Numbered from the stretch's first letter, positions 1 to 7,053 are shown. The stretch: DNA of 14,781 bases from Candidatus Woesearchaeota archaeon (GCA_003695045.1 RFJB01000052.1:1-14781), one strand, 5' to 3'. Notes: generated by a model from the sequence alone, not told the origin. Program-made: numbers and translations.

Positions 1-74
1 ACTATTGCAAACAGGATTAGCTCTTCTATTCTGAGTCCGACAGCGTTGATTGCCCGTTTGAGGTAGTTCGTCAT
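1..74 (-). CDS. 5' end of an unidentified protein, cut by the left window edge
   Basis: An ATG at 74 opens a frame that stays open to the window edge. It reads MTNYLKRAINAVGLRIEELI and then LFAI, about 24 codons. It lies 41 nt after the stop of the next gene upstream on the same strand, so it could be the second gene of that operon. A weak AT-rich element (around 101-106) sits about 27 nt upstream, where leaderless genes in this window have their TATA box. Too little is visible to assign a family. The open frame is short enough to be chance. Confidence 0.4.
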   Translation of the reverse strand, partial: MTNYLKRAINAVGLRIEELILFAI

Positions 75-94
75 TTTTGAAGCATGCCTGATCG

Positions 95-128
95 CTTTCC
101 ATTAATCACTTTCCACTACTCACTTTCC
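95..128. repeat. 14-bp tandem repeat, about 2.5 copies
   Basis: CTTTCC recurs at 95, 109 and 123 with an exact 14-nt period. The two full units are CTTTCCATTAATCA and CTTTCCACTACTCA, and a third begins CTTTCCAG. On the minus strand the units read TGGAAAGTGA. The repeat covers the last codons and stop of the 165-residue gene and most of the short spacer to the next gene, so one unit edge supplies the TAG stop. Confidence 0.75.
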
Positions 129-613
129 AGATTTGCCGGTCTGAAAGTGAACTCTATGTTCACGGAGTAATTAAGCGTGACGCTTGAGTTGAAAACCCTC
201 GGGGAGGAAGCCCTGACAACTACGCGCTTCTGCATGCCGGGCACTATGAGGAAATCGTTGTCCGAGAAGGATATGAACTCGGAACCGTTGCCAAGGGCTC
301 TGATTGTCACCCGAGCAGGGAATGAAGCGGAAACATCAACGCTCTTGGAGGCGGAACTGCGAGGCGGAAGAGTTCCAAAGTTTAGCTTGTCCGAGCCGGC
401 AGCAAGCCCTACAACACGCCCGAACCTGAATTCTGCGGGAAGCGTGTAAACAACAGTTCTTTCCATAGTGACAGAATACCAGAGAAATGCTATCGAGCCG
501 GCAAGCATAACGAGAACAACGGCAAGCGCAGCGCTTCTCCATGAAAGCCCCTTAAAAACAGGGTGTTGCGTGCGCGCCGGCCTGATGTGTCCTGAAAGTT
601 TTTTTGGAGGCAT
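116..613 (-). CDS. TM-anchored extracytoplasmic beta-rich protein, 165 aa, unknown function
   Basis: The protein has a basic N-terminal tail (MPPKKLSG), one TM helix at about residues 27-47 and a roughly 115-residue external domain. The domain alternates short hydrophobic strands with Gly/Pro turns (a LNFGTLPP stretch near 77, a FLIVPG stretch near 121), which suggests an Ig-like beta sandwich. N-V-x and N-x-S/T sequons occur near the C-terminus. I do not recognise a named family; the layout resembles small surface proteins common in DPANN archaea. The ATG at 613 is chosen because the TM helix follows directly and no upstream in-frame start is needed. A TATA-like CGATAAAATC lies about 25 nt upstream, and a stronger BRE/TATA lies at 691-706. 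Confidence 0.8.
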   Translation of the reverse strand: MPPKKLSGHIRPARTQHPVFKGLSWRSAALAVVLVMLAGSIAFLWYSVTMERTVVYTLPAEFRFGRVVGLAAGSDKLNFGTLPPRSSASKSVDVSASFPARVTIRALGNGSEFISFSDNDFLIVPGMQKRVVVRASSPRVFNSSVTLNYSVNIEFTFRPANLESE

Positions 614-636
614 GAAGCAAACCCGAACCTGATTTT

Positions 637-651
637 ATCGCCTGAAGCGAT
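637..651. other. Perfect 5-bp stem hairpin upstream of the 165-aa gene
   Basis: ATCGC-CTGAA-GCGAT forms a perfect five-pair stem with a five-base loop. On the plus strand it is followed at once by TTTTT (651-655) and looks like an intrinsic terminator, but no plus-strand gene precedes it. On the minus strand it would lie in the 5' leader if transcription starts from the 691-706 promoter, about 25 nt before the ATG. Its role is unclear. Confidence 0.45.
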
Positions 652-690
652 TTTTGCTATTTAAAGCAGTTACAGTAATTCCAGACATTC

Positions 691-706
691 ATTTAAATAA
701 GTGTTT
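691..706 (-). promoter_or_regulatory. BRE/TATA promoter, minus strand
   Basis: Read on the minus strand this is GAAACACTTATTTAAAT: a GAAAC BRE-like element directly before a TTATTTAAAT box. Transcription would start near 669, giving a leader of about 56 nt to the ATG at 613 that contains the 637-651 hairpin. The same GAAAC-plus-TATA layout occurs at 3347-3360 and 11938-11951. Confidence 0.6.
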
Positions 707-744
707 CTATCCAAATGTTTCGCAGCACAACTCCAAAAGATTAT

Positions 745-830
745 CCTGACTGTTTTATTTCCAGATTGTTTTATTTCCAAATTGTTCTCTTTCTGAACCA
801 CTCTCTTTCTGAACGGCTTTCTTTCCGGAT
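745..830. repeat. Degenerate tandem repeat of about 16 bp after a stop codon
   Basis: On the minus strand, directly after the TAA of the 456-residue gene, about five imperfect units of 15-17 bp follow. The clearest two are TTTGGAAATAAAACAA and TCTGGAAATAAAACAG. They are preceded by two GTTCAGAAAGAGA units and a CCGGAAAGAAAGC unit. The stretch is strongly purine-rich on the coding strand. A 64-codon open frame crosses it but overlaps the upstream gene and looks like chance. With the promoter at 691-706 and the hairpin at 637-651 this is all I see in the 614-829 gap. Confidence 0.65.
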
Positions 831-2200
831 TATTTTCTGCGCTTGAACATCCAGTAAAAGTCAAGCAGTATAAGAAGGAGCACCAGGAATATGAGCAGGT
901 TTGAGAGCGTCAGGAGAGAAGATATTGAGAACAGCCCTCCCGAAGCGCCCGATTCCGGGCTTTCAGAGGACTCAAGCAAACCCTCCTGCGCAGGACCTCC
1001 GCTGACAGCACTATTGTCGGGCTGCGCGTCGGAAATCTCAACCGAAATGTTAAAGCTGGTTTCGCCGGAATCCGAACCTGAAGACGCCAAAGCGCTGAGA
1101 GCAGAGAACTTCAGTTTTCCCGTTCCCAGAAAGCTTGCAACACCTCCGGGGGGCACGCTCGCCGCGTCAGTGTCAATGTAGGCAATAAGCGTGCCTGTTT
1201 CAAAGGGGCCGAGCTCCAGCGGAGCAGTGCGGATAACGCCTGCGGCTTCATCGGCATTGGCTTTGGCATTCGCTCTGGAATTAGAAGAGGACCTCAGGCC
1301 TGGAAACGAAAGTTCAGCATAGACCGAAACCCTGTCGTTCCACTGGTTCTCAACAATCAGCGAAAGGGGTTTTATGCCCCCTTTGAAAACAGTCCTTGAA
1401 TAGTTTTTAAGCGAAACGGCGAGCGTGCCCACCCTGAAACGGGCATCAGAGGATGCCTTTTTGCCATCATAGGAAAGAGAGGCAGAAGCAAAGTATTCTC
1501 CCGGAACAACACTGCTGGAATTGGCATTCCACACAATCTCAAAGTCGTGGGACTCCTGGCTCGGGATTGGCACAGGACCCGCCGAGAGAACATCCACAAT
1601 CTCAAGGGATGAGTCGTATATTGAAAGGGTAAGAGAAGCGCTGGAGATGTCCTTCTCCCCCAGGTTCTTCGCCCGCGCAAGGAAGTGAACCGGCTCGCCG
1701 TAATTCACATTAGGCGCGCCGAGAGAGAGTTCAGCATAGAGGTCCGGATAAGGCACAAAAATAGTCACCTTATGAAAGGATGCCGTCGCAATGCCCATGC
1801 TGCCTCCCGAGCCCCTTGTGGCTGCTTCTGTGACAAAAATCCTGAGAGGGTGGGGGCCTGGATCCGGATAAGAGTCGGGAAAGTTGATAATTGCCTTGAA
1901 CGGAACGCGGGACTCATCAGGAATGTCTTCCAGAAGAGGAGGGTCAAAGGTTACATACTGCGCGAAATCGCCCTCGGCTGAAAGGGTGTAGTCAATCGTC
2001 TTTCCTGCATTTGTCCTGACCTGATATTCAAGAGTGTAAGAACCGCCCGGCTCGTAGGGGATGACGAGTTTGAAGTAGTTCGCGGGGTAAATAAGCCCCA
2101 CAGCGCCAGCAGAGAATGAGAAAAGAGAAAACAAAGACAGGGAGAAAGAAAGAAAGGCGAGAGCAGCCACAGCCAGAACGAAAAAGCCACCTCTTTTCAA
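830..2200 (-). CDS. Large secreted protein with C-terminal membrane anchor, 456 aa
   Basis: A signal-peptide-like start (MKRGG, then a hydrophobic run to about residue 30) leads into a long extracytoplasmic region. The first segment begins GLIYPANYFKLVIPYEPGG. A CARDB/NEW3-like segment follows at about 150-260 (PDLYAELSLGAPNVNYGEPV, then VPGEYFASASLSY), a pattern typical of archaeal surface Ig-like domains. A Ser/Gly-rich linker precedes a C-terminal TM helix (about 430-450) ending in a basic KRRK tail. The protein would stand on the outer face of the membrane. No ATG fits. I place the start at TTG 2200 because GGTGG (2207-2211) lies 6 nt upstream and the result is a textbook signal peptide; an upstream TTG at 2224 adds 8 residues. 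The family is not recognised. Confidence 0.82.
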   Translation of the reverse strand: MKRGGFFVLAVAALAFLSFSLSLFSLFSFSAGAVGLIYPANYFKLVIPYEPGGSYTLEYQVRTNAGKTIDYTLSAEGDFAQYVTFDPPLLEDIPDESRVPFKAIINFPDSYPDPGPHPLRIFVTEAATRGSGGSMGIATASFHKVTIFVPYPDLYAELSLGAPNVNYGEPVHFLARAKNLGEKDISSASLTLSIYDSSLEIVDVLSAGPVPIPSQESHDFEIVWNANSSSVVPGEYFASASLSYDGKKASSDARFRVGTLAVSLKNYSRTVFKGGIKPLSLIVENQWNDRVSVYAELSFPGLRSSSNSRANAKANADEAAGVIRTAPLELGPFETGTLIAYIDTDAASVPPGGVASFLGTGKLKFSALSALASSGSDSGETSFNISVEISDAQPDNSAVSGGPAQEGLLESSESPESGASGGLFSISSLLTLSNLLIFLVLLLILLDFYWMFKRRK

Positions 2201-2206
2201 GTCGAA

Positions 2207-2211
2207 CCACC
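2207..2211 (-). promoter_or_regulatory. Shine-Dalgarno-like GGTGG deciding a TTG start
   Basis: GGTGG on the minus strand ends 6 nt before TTG 2200. It supports a non-ATG start that yields MKRGG plus a hydrophobic signal sequence. Confidence 0.45.
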
Positions 2212-2250
2212 GGATTATGAGCAATGCGAGCAGTCAAAGCAAGCACAGGA

Positions 2251-2270
2251 GCGCAATAAAGGACAATAAA
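2251..2270 (-). promoter_or_regulatory. Weak TATA-like pair upstream of the 456-aa gene
   Basis: The minus strand carries TTTATTG twice, 10 nt apart (TTTATTGTCC, TTTATTGCGC). These are the only AT-rich boxes between the preceding terminator and the gene. Initiation about 25 nt downstream would leave a leader of roughly 30-40 nt that includes the GGTGG element. Weaker than the other promoters here. Confidence 0.3.
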
Positions 2271-2295
2271 GGCAGCAACGGCCGGAAGCGCCGTC

Positions 2296-2376
2296 GCAAA
2301 CCATTATGCAAAACCATTGCAAAAGCAGAGCAAAAGAGCAAAAAACCAAAAAAAGCGAAAAAACAAAAGTAAAAAA
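2296..2376 (-). terminator. T-tract terminator with GCAAAA repeats after the surface-protein pair
   Basis: Directly after the TAA at 2385 the minus strand has consecutive T runs of 6, 4, 6, 7 and 6 (2339-2376), typical of archaeal intrinsic termination. It continues into a repeat of TTTTGC spaced about 8-12 nt apart (2296-2345), which includes two near copies of GCAAAACCATT on the plus strand. No coding frame is credible across 2225-2384. Confidence 0.75.
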
Positions 2377-2384
2377 GCAGGGCT

Positions 2385-3017
2385 TTAGTTGAGCGCCTGC
2401 GAAGCCATGAAGGTAAAGTTCACGGTCGTTGCGGTCTGGCTTGCATCAACGGGAATGAAAAGCCGGACTGAAATGTTAACCGTATCAGCATAGCTGTTCC
2501 CAGCAGTGCCCACTGCCAAACTCTCGCAGACCGGGTTATCGGACAGCGCCACGGTATTCTCGCCCGAAGCAAGGCCGATGGTGCACGAGCCGGCCTCAAA
2601 GTCCCTCACAGTATAATTGAAGTCGGGACTGGTTCCTCCGATGAACTCCGCTGCGGTAGCAGTGCTGTTAAAGGTAATGTTGAGCTTCACATTTCCATCA
2701 TTCTGGAGCGTAATGAACTGGGCAACCTCGCTTCCGGACCAGTACACATTCGGGTCATAGTCGCTGTCCAGGATAGCGTAAGAGTTTCCGCCCGTGATTG
2801 AGCCCGTTCCAAAGTCAATCTGCCCATTCACAACATTAAGAGTGGTGTCCACTCCAATGGTAAGCGACACGTTGCCGGTTCCGGCGGCAGCGCCAGTGAT
2901 GCCTGTGGCGCCAAGCTTTCCGAGTTTGTTCAAACTGATGAGCGTGCCTCCCAGAGAAATAACGATTGCCGTTACGAGCAGAAACGCGAGCGTCTTGTTT
3001 GATACCTCAATAGCCAT
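2385..3017 (-). CDS. TM-anchored surface protein, 210 aa, sequon-rich
   Basis: A short N-terminal tail precedes a TM helix (about residues 9-28). A Gly/Ala linker with AAGTGNVSLTI (44-54) leads into a roughly 150-residue beta-rich domain. The domain has few charges, two cysteines (145, 164) that could form a disulfide, and six N-x-S/T sequons outside the membrane (49, 113, 117, 134, 181, 200), suggesting a glycosylated surface domain. The linker style is familiar from DPANN surface proteins, but I cannot name a family. The ATG at 3017 is fixed by AGGAGGG 6 nt upstream. The start lies 2 nt after the stop of the preceding gene, so the two are translationally coupled. Confidence 0.9.
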   Translation of the reverse strand: MAIEVSNKTLAFLLVTAIVISLGGTLISLNKLGKLGATGITGAAAGTGNVSLTIGVDTTLNVVNGQIDFGTGSITGGNSYAILDSDYDPNVYWSGSEVAQFITLQNDGNVKLNITFNSTATAAEFIGGTSPDFNYTVRDFEAGSCTIGLASGENTVALSDNPVCESLAVGTAGNSYADTVNISVRLFIPVDASQTATTVNFTFMASQALN

Positions 3018-3019
3018 GC

Positions 3020-3292
3020 CTATCCCTCCTGTGGAATTATTTTAAGTTTTATTTCGCCCTGACCGGTTGAAGCAGCCCCGGTCGGACTCCCCGCTGCGGA
3101 ATCAATAACCCTGTTAGACAGAATCCTGAGCTTTATCTGGCCGGTTCCGGCATTTTGCGATGATTCAACCTGCGAAGGCGTAGACGCTTTTTTTATCTGG
3201 TCGTAAAGGGTCCAGCTGCTCAGAATTGAAACCAGAATAGCCAGGACAAGAAGCACAACAACCGTTGTTTTCGAAAAGTCATCATTTGCCAT
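3020..3292 (-). CDS. Small TM-anchored protein, 90 aa, partner of the 210-aa surface protein
   Basis: MANDDFSKTT is followed by one TM helix (about 9-27) and a short exposed tail. The tail contains two related motifs, AGTGQIKLRI (48-57) and STGQGEIKLKI (75-85), separated by an Ala/Gly/Ser spacer. The neighbouring 210-residue protein has AAGTGNVSLTI at the same distance from its own TM helix. ATG 3292 is chosen; in-frame ATGs at 3304, 3301 and 3298 are also possible and only lengthen the tail by MMMP. A longer open frame reaches into sppA but is not needed because a strong promoter lies at 3347-3360. First gene of a two-gene operon. Function unknown; perhaps a small envelope subunit. Confidence 0.8.
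   Translation of the reverse strand: MANDDFSKTTVVVLLVLAILVSILSSWTLYDQIKKASTPSQVESSQNAGTGQIKLRILSNRVIDSAAGSPTGAASTGQGEIKLKIIPQEG
3024..3030 (-). promoter_or_regulatory. Shine-Dalgarno AGGAGGG for the 210-aa gene
   Basis: AGGAGGG on the minus strand overlaps the last codons of the upstream gene and ends 6 nt before ATG 3017. It couples translation of the two genes and fixes the start of the second. Confidence 0.85.
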
Positions 3293-3346
3293 AGGCATCA
3301 TCATTGCGAAAGCGTAACACAGCAATAAATATCCTCTGAAATGTAG

Positions 3347-3360
3347 TATATAAATGTTTC
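3347..3360 (-). promoter_or_regulatory. Strong BRE/TATA promoter of the 90/210-aa operon
   Basis: The minus strand reads GAAACATTTATATA, a consensus-like BRE plus TATA box. Initiation would be near 3322, leaving an 18-30 nt leader to ATG 3304 or 3292. An identical 14-mer occurs at 11938-11951. Confidence 0.8.
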
Positions 3361-3379
3361 TGTCGGAAGAGCTGGAAAA

Positions 3380-3412
3380 CCAAAAAAAATGCCCCGGCAA
3401 AGCCCCGGCAAA
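3380..3412 (-). terminator. sppA terminator with perfect 11-bp duplication
   Basis: Plus-strand GCCCCGGCAAA is repeated exactly twice (3391-3401, 3402-3412). Read downstream of sppA on the minus strand, the two TTTGCCGGGGC units are followed by CATTTTTTTTGGTTTTCC. The T8 run after a GC-rich element fits a terminator separating sppA from the next operon. Confidence 0.65.
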
Positions 3413-3434
3413 GCGTGAGAATGGCAGCAGAAGA

Positions 3435-4391
3435 TTATGAGAGAGAAGGCGCAGGAAACCTGGGAGTCGCATAGTCCCGGGGATGATTGCTGAAAGAGTA
3501 GAACGAAAAGGATGCTTTGAGACGCGAAAGGAGCTCTGCAAGAGACGGCTTGCTCTCAAACACGTAAAACTCCACCGGCTCTCCCTTCACTTCGGCGAGA
3601 TGCTCTTTGACGTCCTCCAGGGTTCCGAGAGAATCTACAAACCCCTGCTCTTTTGCTTCGGAGCCGAGCATTATGAAGCCGTCAGCATGCTCTTTTACCA
3701 ATTCAATGGAAAGATTCCGGTTGGAAGCCACTTCCGAGATGAATTCTTCATGGATTAAATCAAGCTTTTTCTGGAAGAGTTCGCGCTCTTCATCGGTAAG
3801 ATGCCTCCACGGGCTTCCCGCATCCTTCATCTCGCCTGCCACGAGGCGCTCATAAGAAACATTGTACTTTGAAAGGAGGCCGGCAAAGTCAAGATAAGAA
3901 GCGTAAACGCCTATGCTCCCGGTAATGGAAAGAGGGTTCGCATAAATCTCTTCGGCAGCAGAGGCAACCCAGTAAGCTCCGGAAGCGCCAACATCCCGGA
4001 TGACTGCTATCGTGGTAAAATTCTTCGCGTTGAGAAACTTAATTTTCTGCGCTATCTCGTAGGACGCAACTGCAGAGCCTCCAGGAGAGTTTATATCAAA
4101 CACGAAATCCGTGAAGCCGCGCTGGACTGCCGAATCAATCATTTGTATAACGTCCGTTGATGAAACGCCTGAATCAAACGACGAAACACCTGAATCAACC
4201 ACAATTGGACCGTGAATTCTTATGAGCGCAACATTGCCGCTTGAGGAAGCGCCGGCGATAAGCGAGATGGCTGCGGAGAAAACATAAGCCAGAACAAAAA
4301 GGAATGCAAGTATGATAAAGGATGTGAGCCAGGGGCTTCTCTTTTTGATATCCTGGCTGGTTGCTGAAGAGGAAGATGGCTTGCGCGGCAT
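3435..4391 (-). CDS. sppA: Signal peptide peptidase SppA (family S49), 318 aa
   Basis: Membrane-bound serine protease that degrades cleaved signal peptides and other membrane-embedded peptides. The order is a Ser-rich basic N-tail, one TM helix (about 23-46), then the S49 protease domain facing outward. NSPGG (101-105) is the family's oxyanion/substrate motif. The nucleophile is Ser137 in VGASGAYW and the general base Lys189 in GEMKDAGSPW. The 52-residue Ser-Lys spacing equals that of the characterised Thermococcus SppA. The length suits a single-domain archaeal enzyme. An odd small repeat, DSGVSSFDSGVSS, sits near residue 66. ATG 4391 is about 27 nt from a TATA box, consistent with a leaderless message. 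It lies amid genes for secreted and anchored proteins, which would supply its substrates. Confidence 0.95.
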   Translation of the reverse strand: MPRKPSSSSATSQDIKKRSPWLTSFIILAFLFVLAYVFSAAISLIAGASSSGNVALIRIHGPIVVDSGVSSFDSGVSSTDVIQMIDSAVQRGFTDFVFDINSPGGSAVASYEIAQKIKFLNAKNFTTIAVIRDVGASGAYWVASAAEEIYANPLSITGSIGVYASYLDFAGLLSKYNVSYERLVAGEMKDAGSPWRHLTDEERELFQKKLDLIHEEFISEVASNRNLSIELVKEHADGFIMLGSEAKEQGFVDSLGTLEDVKEHLAEVKGEPVEFYVFESKPSLAELLSRLKASFSFYSFSNHPRDYATPRFPAPSLS

Positions 4392-4412
4392 AGTGGAAGG
4401 ATTTGACGGCTT

Positions 4413-4424
4413 CTATTTAAAATT
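4413..4424 (-). promoter_or_regulatory. TATA box of sppA
   Basis: AATTTTAAATAG on the minus strand is centred about 27 nt before the sppA ATG at 4391, placing the transcript start at or next to the A of the start codon. Confidence 0.65.
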
Positions 4425-4481
4425 TGTTGAAAAGGACAAACCAGGCAGGAGAAAAGCATCCTGGATGTTTAGTGCAGTTAG

Positions 4482-6437
4482 TTAATGCAGCAGATTCACA
4501 TCAGTTACCGACGAAAGACCTGCACGGTCTGTGGCTGAAATCTTAAATGACTGAACAGACGAGAGAGCAGAAGGAATGCCAAGAGAACAGAACAGGGAAT
4601 TGCCGCGGGAATCCTCGGATGACGCGACGCAATCCCTTGCAGGGGAAAAGTCAAGCACGCCTACAGGATGTATCTGCACGCCGTCAATCGGGACGCCGAG
4701 TCCTGCATCAGTAACGTTGAAGACCAGCCGCGAGTTTCCGTTCTGAACCACTGAAACAACAGGAGCCCACGCATCATACTGCAGGGCAAAGGAAACAACT
4801 CTCAAGTTTCCGGCAACATCGCCTGCTTCAACCGAAATCCTGTTCAGTCCGGGCTCAAGAACGCCCGAATAAGAGCAGAGCCAGTAATCGTTTGACGAAG
4901 GCACCGGCTCTGAAGGGAACAAGTCCGAACGCGCGTTTCTGGAACAAGATTCCTGCCCGACAGGCAGGGCGTCGCCGTTAAGCACGACAGAAACAGAGCT
5001 GAGATTAATTCCTGAAAGCGAGTCGTCAAAGTAGATGGCAAAGGCATTCTGCTGCAGAATCTCGCTTTCAGGCGGAAATATTTTTACAAGGGGCTCCTGC
5101 CTGTCAATAATGAAGGACACATCTTCTGAAGCAGTGTTTCCCGAACGGTCGCGGACTGAAAAAGAAAGACGGTTTATGCCCTCGGAAGGATTCAGGTCTC
5201 CGGAAGAATAGGAGGAAGAATCTGAAATATCCCAAGAACATAGCAGCGAGCCCTCGGGAACTGAAAGGGAATCCGACTCAGAAGGCGAAAGCGGTTCGCA
5301 AACAGAATCTGCTCTCAGCAGCTGCGAGGAGTAACCGGCAGGAGAGTCAAGTGAAATCTCAAGAGAGTTCATATCAAGACCTGAGAGGGAATCATGAATT
5401 ACTATTGATGCCTTCACCTCATAACCCATGATGAGAGAGCCGTCTTCCGGAGAGACAACCCTGATGAAAGGGGGTTCACGATCAGGAACGGGGAGGCGTG
5501 AAAGAGAGGGCTTCTCCGGATAGGAGTTTATGATGTGCCTGGCAAGCGAATAAGAAGCGGAATCATCAGAGAACGAATCTGAAGAGCGCATGAGGAAAAC
5601 AAAACGGTCCTCATCCCATGCGGCGAAAGAGTATGAGGAGGCAACAGAGTAAAAGACAACTTCAGAATCGATAAGACGCGCAATGAACGAGCCGGAAAGA
5701 AGAGAAGGGTTAATTGTTTCGACAGCATTGCGCGAGTAGAACTCAAGAACAGAGAGCGAAATCTGGGATTCCTCTGAAGAAAGGGCGTAGCTGACTCCTC
5801 GCTTTGCGCCTGAGCCGGCAAACAAAAGCTCCTCTCTGGAGAGAGGGCTTTCACTAAATGAGAAGCCATTACGCAGGGACCAGCCCCTGACTCCCAAATC
5901 AGAAAATCTTTCCGAGTCCCATTCAGAGGGGCCGAAGAGGACAACCTTCCTGAGAAGGTTCTGGCCTGTAAAAGCGGAAACCACAAGAAGAGCGACAATC
6001 AGGAGGATGAAAGCCAGACCCAACGCAAACATCACCTTTGACTTTGATTTGAGAAAAACAAGGAGGAAAACAGCAAGGAATGCCGAGAATATTATGGCAA
6101 GAGATATTCCCAGACCGGAGAAAATATCAGTTATCCCAAAAGCGCCGAGAAGCCCTGAACTGAAATCGCCTGATTCTCTGAGCAGGGAAGCGTTAAATGA
6201 CTTCTCATACGGCCTGAACGCGTCAAGGGAGGAGTTGGCAGGCGTCTTCTCAAAAAGACACGGCGTCTGCCTGCAAAGACCATTAACGCAGAGCGACAGG
6301 GAGCCGGCGCATGACGGCTCAGGGCAGTCAAGGGAAGAAGAACACAGGGCGTTAACATCAAGAGCGGGAAGAGAAAACACCAGTGCAGAAGCGAGCAGGA
6401 CAAGAAAAGAGTTGCGCGCAGACGGACAGAACCCCAT
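4482..6437 (-). CDS. Membrane protein with Cys-rich head and three Ig-like repeats, 651 aa
   Basis: An N-terminal hydrophobic signal (about 10-30) is followed by a Cys-rich segment with six cysteines at 32, 38, 43, 50, 55 and 60. Two TM helices lie at about 108-129 and 135-156, joined by a KSKSK turn, so the head and the long C-terminal part are on the same (outer) face. An unrecognised region follows (about 165-310). Three Ig/cadherin-like repeats come next, at about 322-446, 447-556 and 557-651. Each ends in a related motif: VRDRSGN (428), AGDVAGN (539), ATDRAGL (635). Two contain DSLSGLD/DSLSGIN. Six further cysteines lie in the repeats. It begins about 40 nt after the RDD gene with no TATA box of its own, so it is probably in that operon. 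Likely surface adhesion or envelope role; not a family I can name. Confidence 0.9.
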   Translation of the reverse strand: MGFCPSARNSFLVLLASALVFSLPALDVNALCSSSLDCPEPSCAGSLSLCVNGLCRQTPCLFEKTPANSSLDAFRPYEKSFNASLLRESGDFSSGLLGAFGITDIFSGLGISLAIIFSAFLAVFLLVFLKSKSKVMFALGLAFILLIVALLVVSAFTGQNLLRKVVLFGPSEWDSERFSDLGVRGWSLRNGFSFSESPLSREELLFAGSGAKRGVSYALSSEESQISLSVLEFYSRNAVETINPSLLSGSFIARLIDSEVVFYSVASSYSFAAWDEDRFVFLMRSSDSFSDDSASYSLARHIINSYPEKPSLSRLPVPDREPPFIRVVSPEDGSLIMGYEVKASIVIHDSLSGLDMNSLEISLDSPAGYSSQLLRADSVCEPLSPSESDSLSVPEGSLLCSWDISDSSSYSSGDLNPSEGINRLSFSVRDRSGNTASEDVSFIIDRQEPLVKIFPPESEILQQNAFAIYFDDSLSGINLSSVSVVLNGDALPVGQESCSRNARSDLFPSEPVPSSNDYWLCSYSGVLEPGLNRISVEAGDVAGNLRVVSFALQYDAWAPVVSVVQNGNSRLVFNVTDAGLGVPIDGVQIHPVGVLDFSPARDCVASSEDSRGNSLFCSLGIPSALSSVQSFKISATDRAGLSSVTDVNLLH

Positions 6438-6477
6438 GATTGGACACCGATTTCGAGCATGCTTGATGGCGGGAAGA

Positions 6478-7032
6478 TTACATTCTGGAAGTCGAAGACC
6501 ATGAGGACAGGTCTATGGGAACTGCCTCTATGACTTTTGTGTTGGTAAAAATCTCTGTGAGGCGCTTCCCCCTGTAAAGCAGGAAGAGCGGCTCCAAAAA
6601 CCAGAGAAGGTAAAACGGAAAGAAGGGGAACACAAAAAGGGAGCGAAGCATGCACCTGCCGAGTGTGAGGTTTCCTTTCTCAGAAACGACTTTGAGACGG
6701 AAGAGCATCATGCCGGGCGTCTGAGCAAGGTATGCCTCAAAAAAAGAGAAGTAAAAGAACGCTACAAGAGAGAACGCGAACATTATCAGAAGGGAGACGC
6801 CCTGAAGGTACGATGAAGAAGATACAAGGGAATAAAGTTCCGAGAATCCCTGCTTAGGAACAATCTGGTCGAGAACCCTGTTCAGTGGATAGGCAACGGT
6901 AAGGTTGATGAACAACAGGTCTGCAATAACGGAAAGGAAGCGTTTGAGCAAAGATGCTTCCACCATAGCCAGGCGTATGTTTTGGGCGGAAAAAACAGCG
7001 GATTTTGAAGACGACCTTCTTTTCGGAGGCAT
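6478..7032 (-). CDS. RDD-family membrane protein, 184 aa
   Basis: Basic Ser-rich N-tail (MPPKRRSSSKS) and three TM helices (about 30-50, 78-98, 131-152). The RDD hallmarks are visible: an Arg31 to Asp38 pair in KRFLSVIADLL at the start of TM1 and QTPGMMLFRLKVV after TM2 (104-116), matching the family's GQTPGKRxxxLxVV. RDD proteins are small integral membrane proteins; some act in ion or small-molecule transport, but most are uncharacterised. ATG 7032 lies about 27 nt from a TATA box, so an upstream extension of the open frame is discarded. First gene of a probable operon with the 651-residue Ig-like protein. Confidence 0.85.
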   Translation of the reverse strand: MPPKRRSSSKSAVFSAQNIRLAMVEASLLKRFLSVIADLLFINLTVAYPLNRVLDQIVPKQGFSELYSLVSSSSYLQGVSLLIMFAFSLVAFFYFSFFEAYLAQTPGMMLFRLKVVSEKGNLTLGRCMLRSLFVFPFFPFYLLWFLEPLFLLYRGKRLTEIFTNTKVIEAVPIDLSSWSSTSRM

Positions 7033-7053
7033 GAGCAATAAGGACGCGGGAGC

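Noticed and set aside
670..864. 64-codon minus-strand open frame over the degenerate repeat
   Set aside because: It overlaps the end of the 456-residue gene in another frame, consists largely of repeat-encoded low-complexity sequence and has no start signal.
3293..3559. Long N-terminal extension of the 90-aa gene into sppA
   Set aside because: The strong promoter at 3347-3360 and the TM helix right after ATG 3292 show that the upstream codons are not translated.
4457..4467. CATCCTGGATG palindrome between the 651-aa gene and sppA
   Set aside because: A five-base stem with a one-base centre is too small to claim as a regulatory site; it may simply contribute to termination with the following CTTTT.
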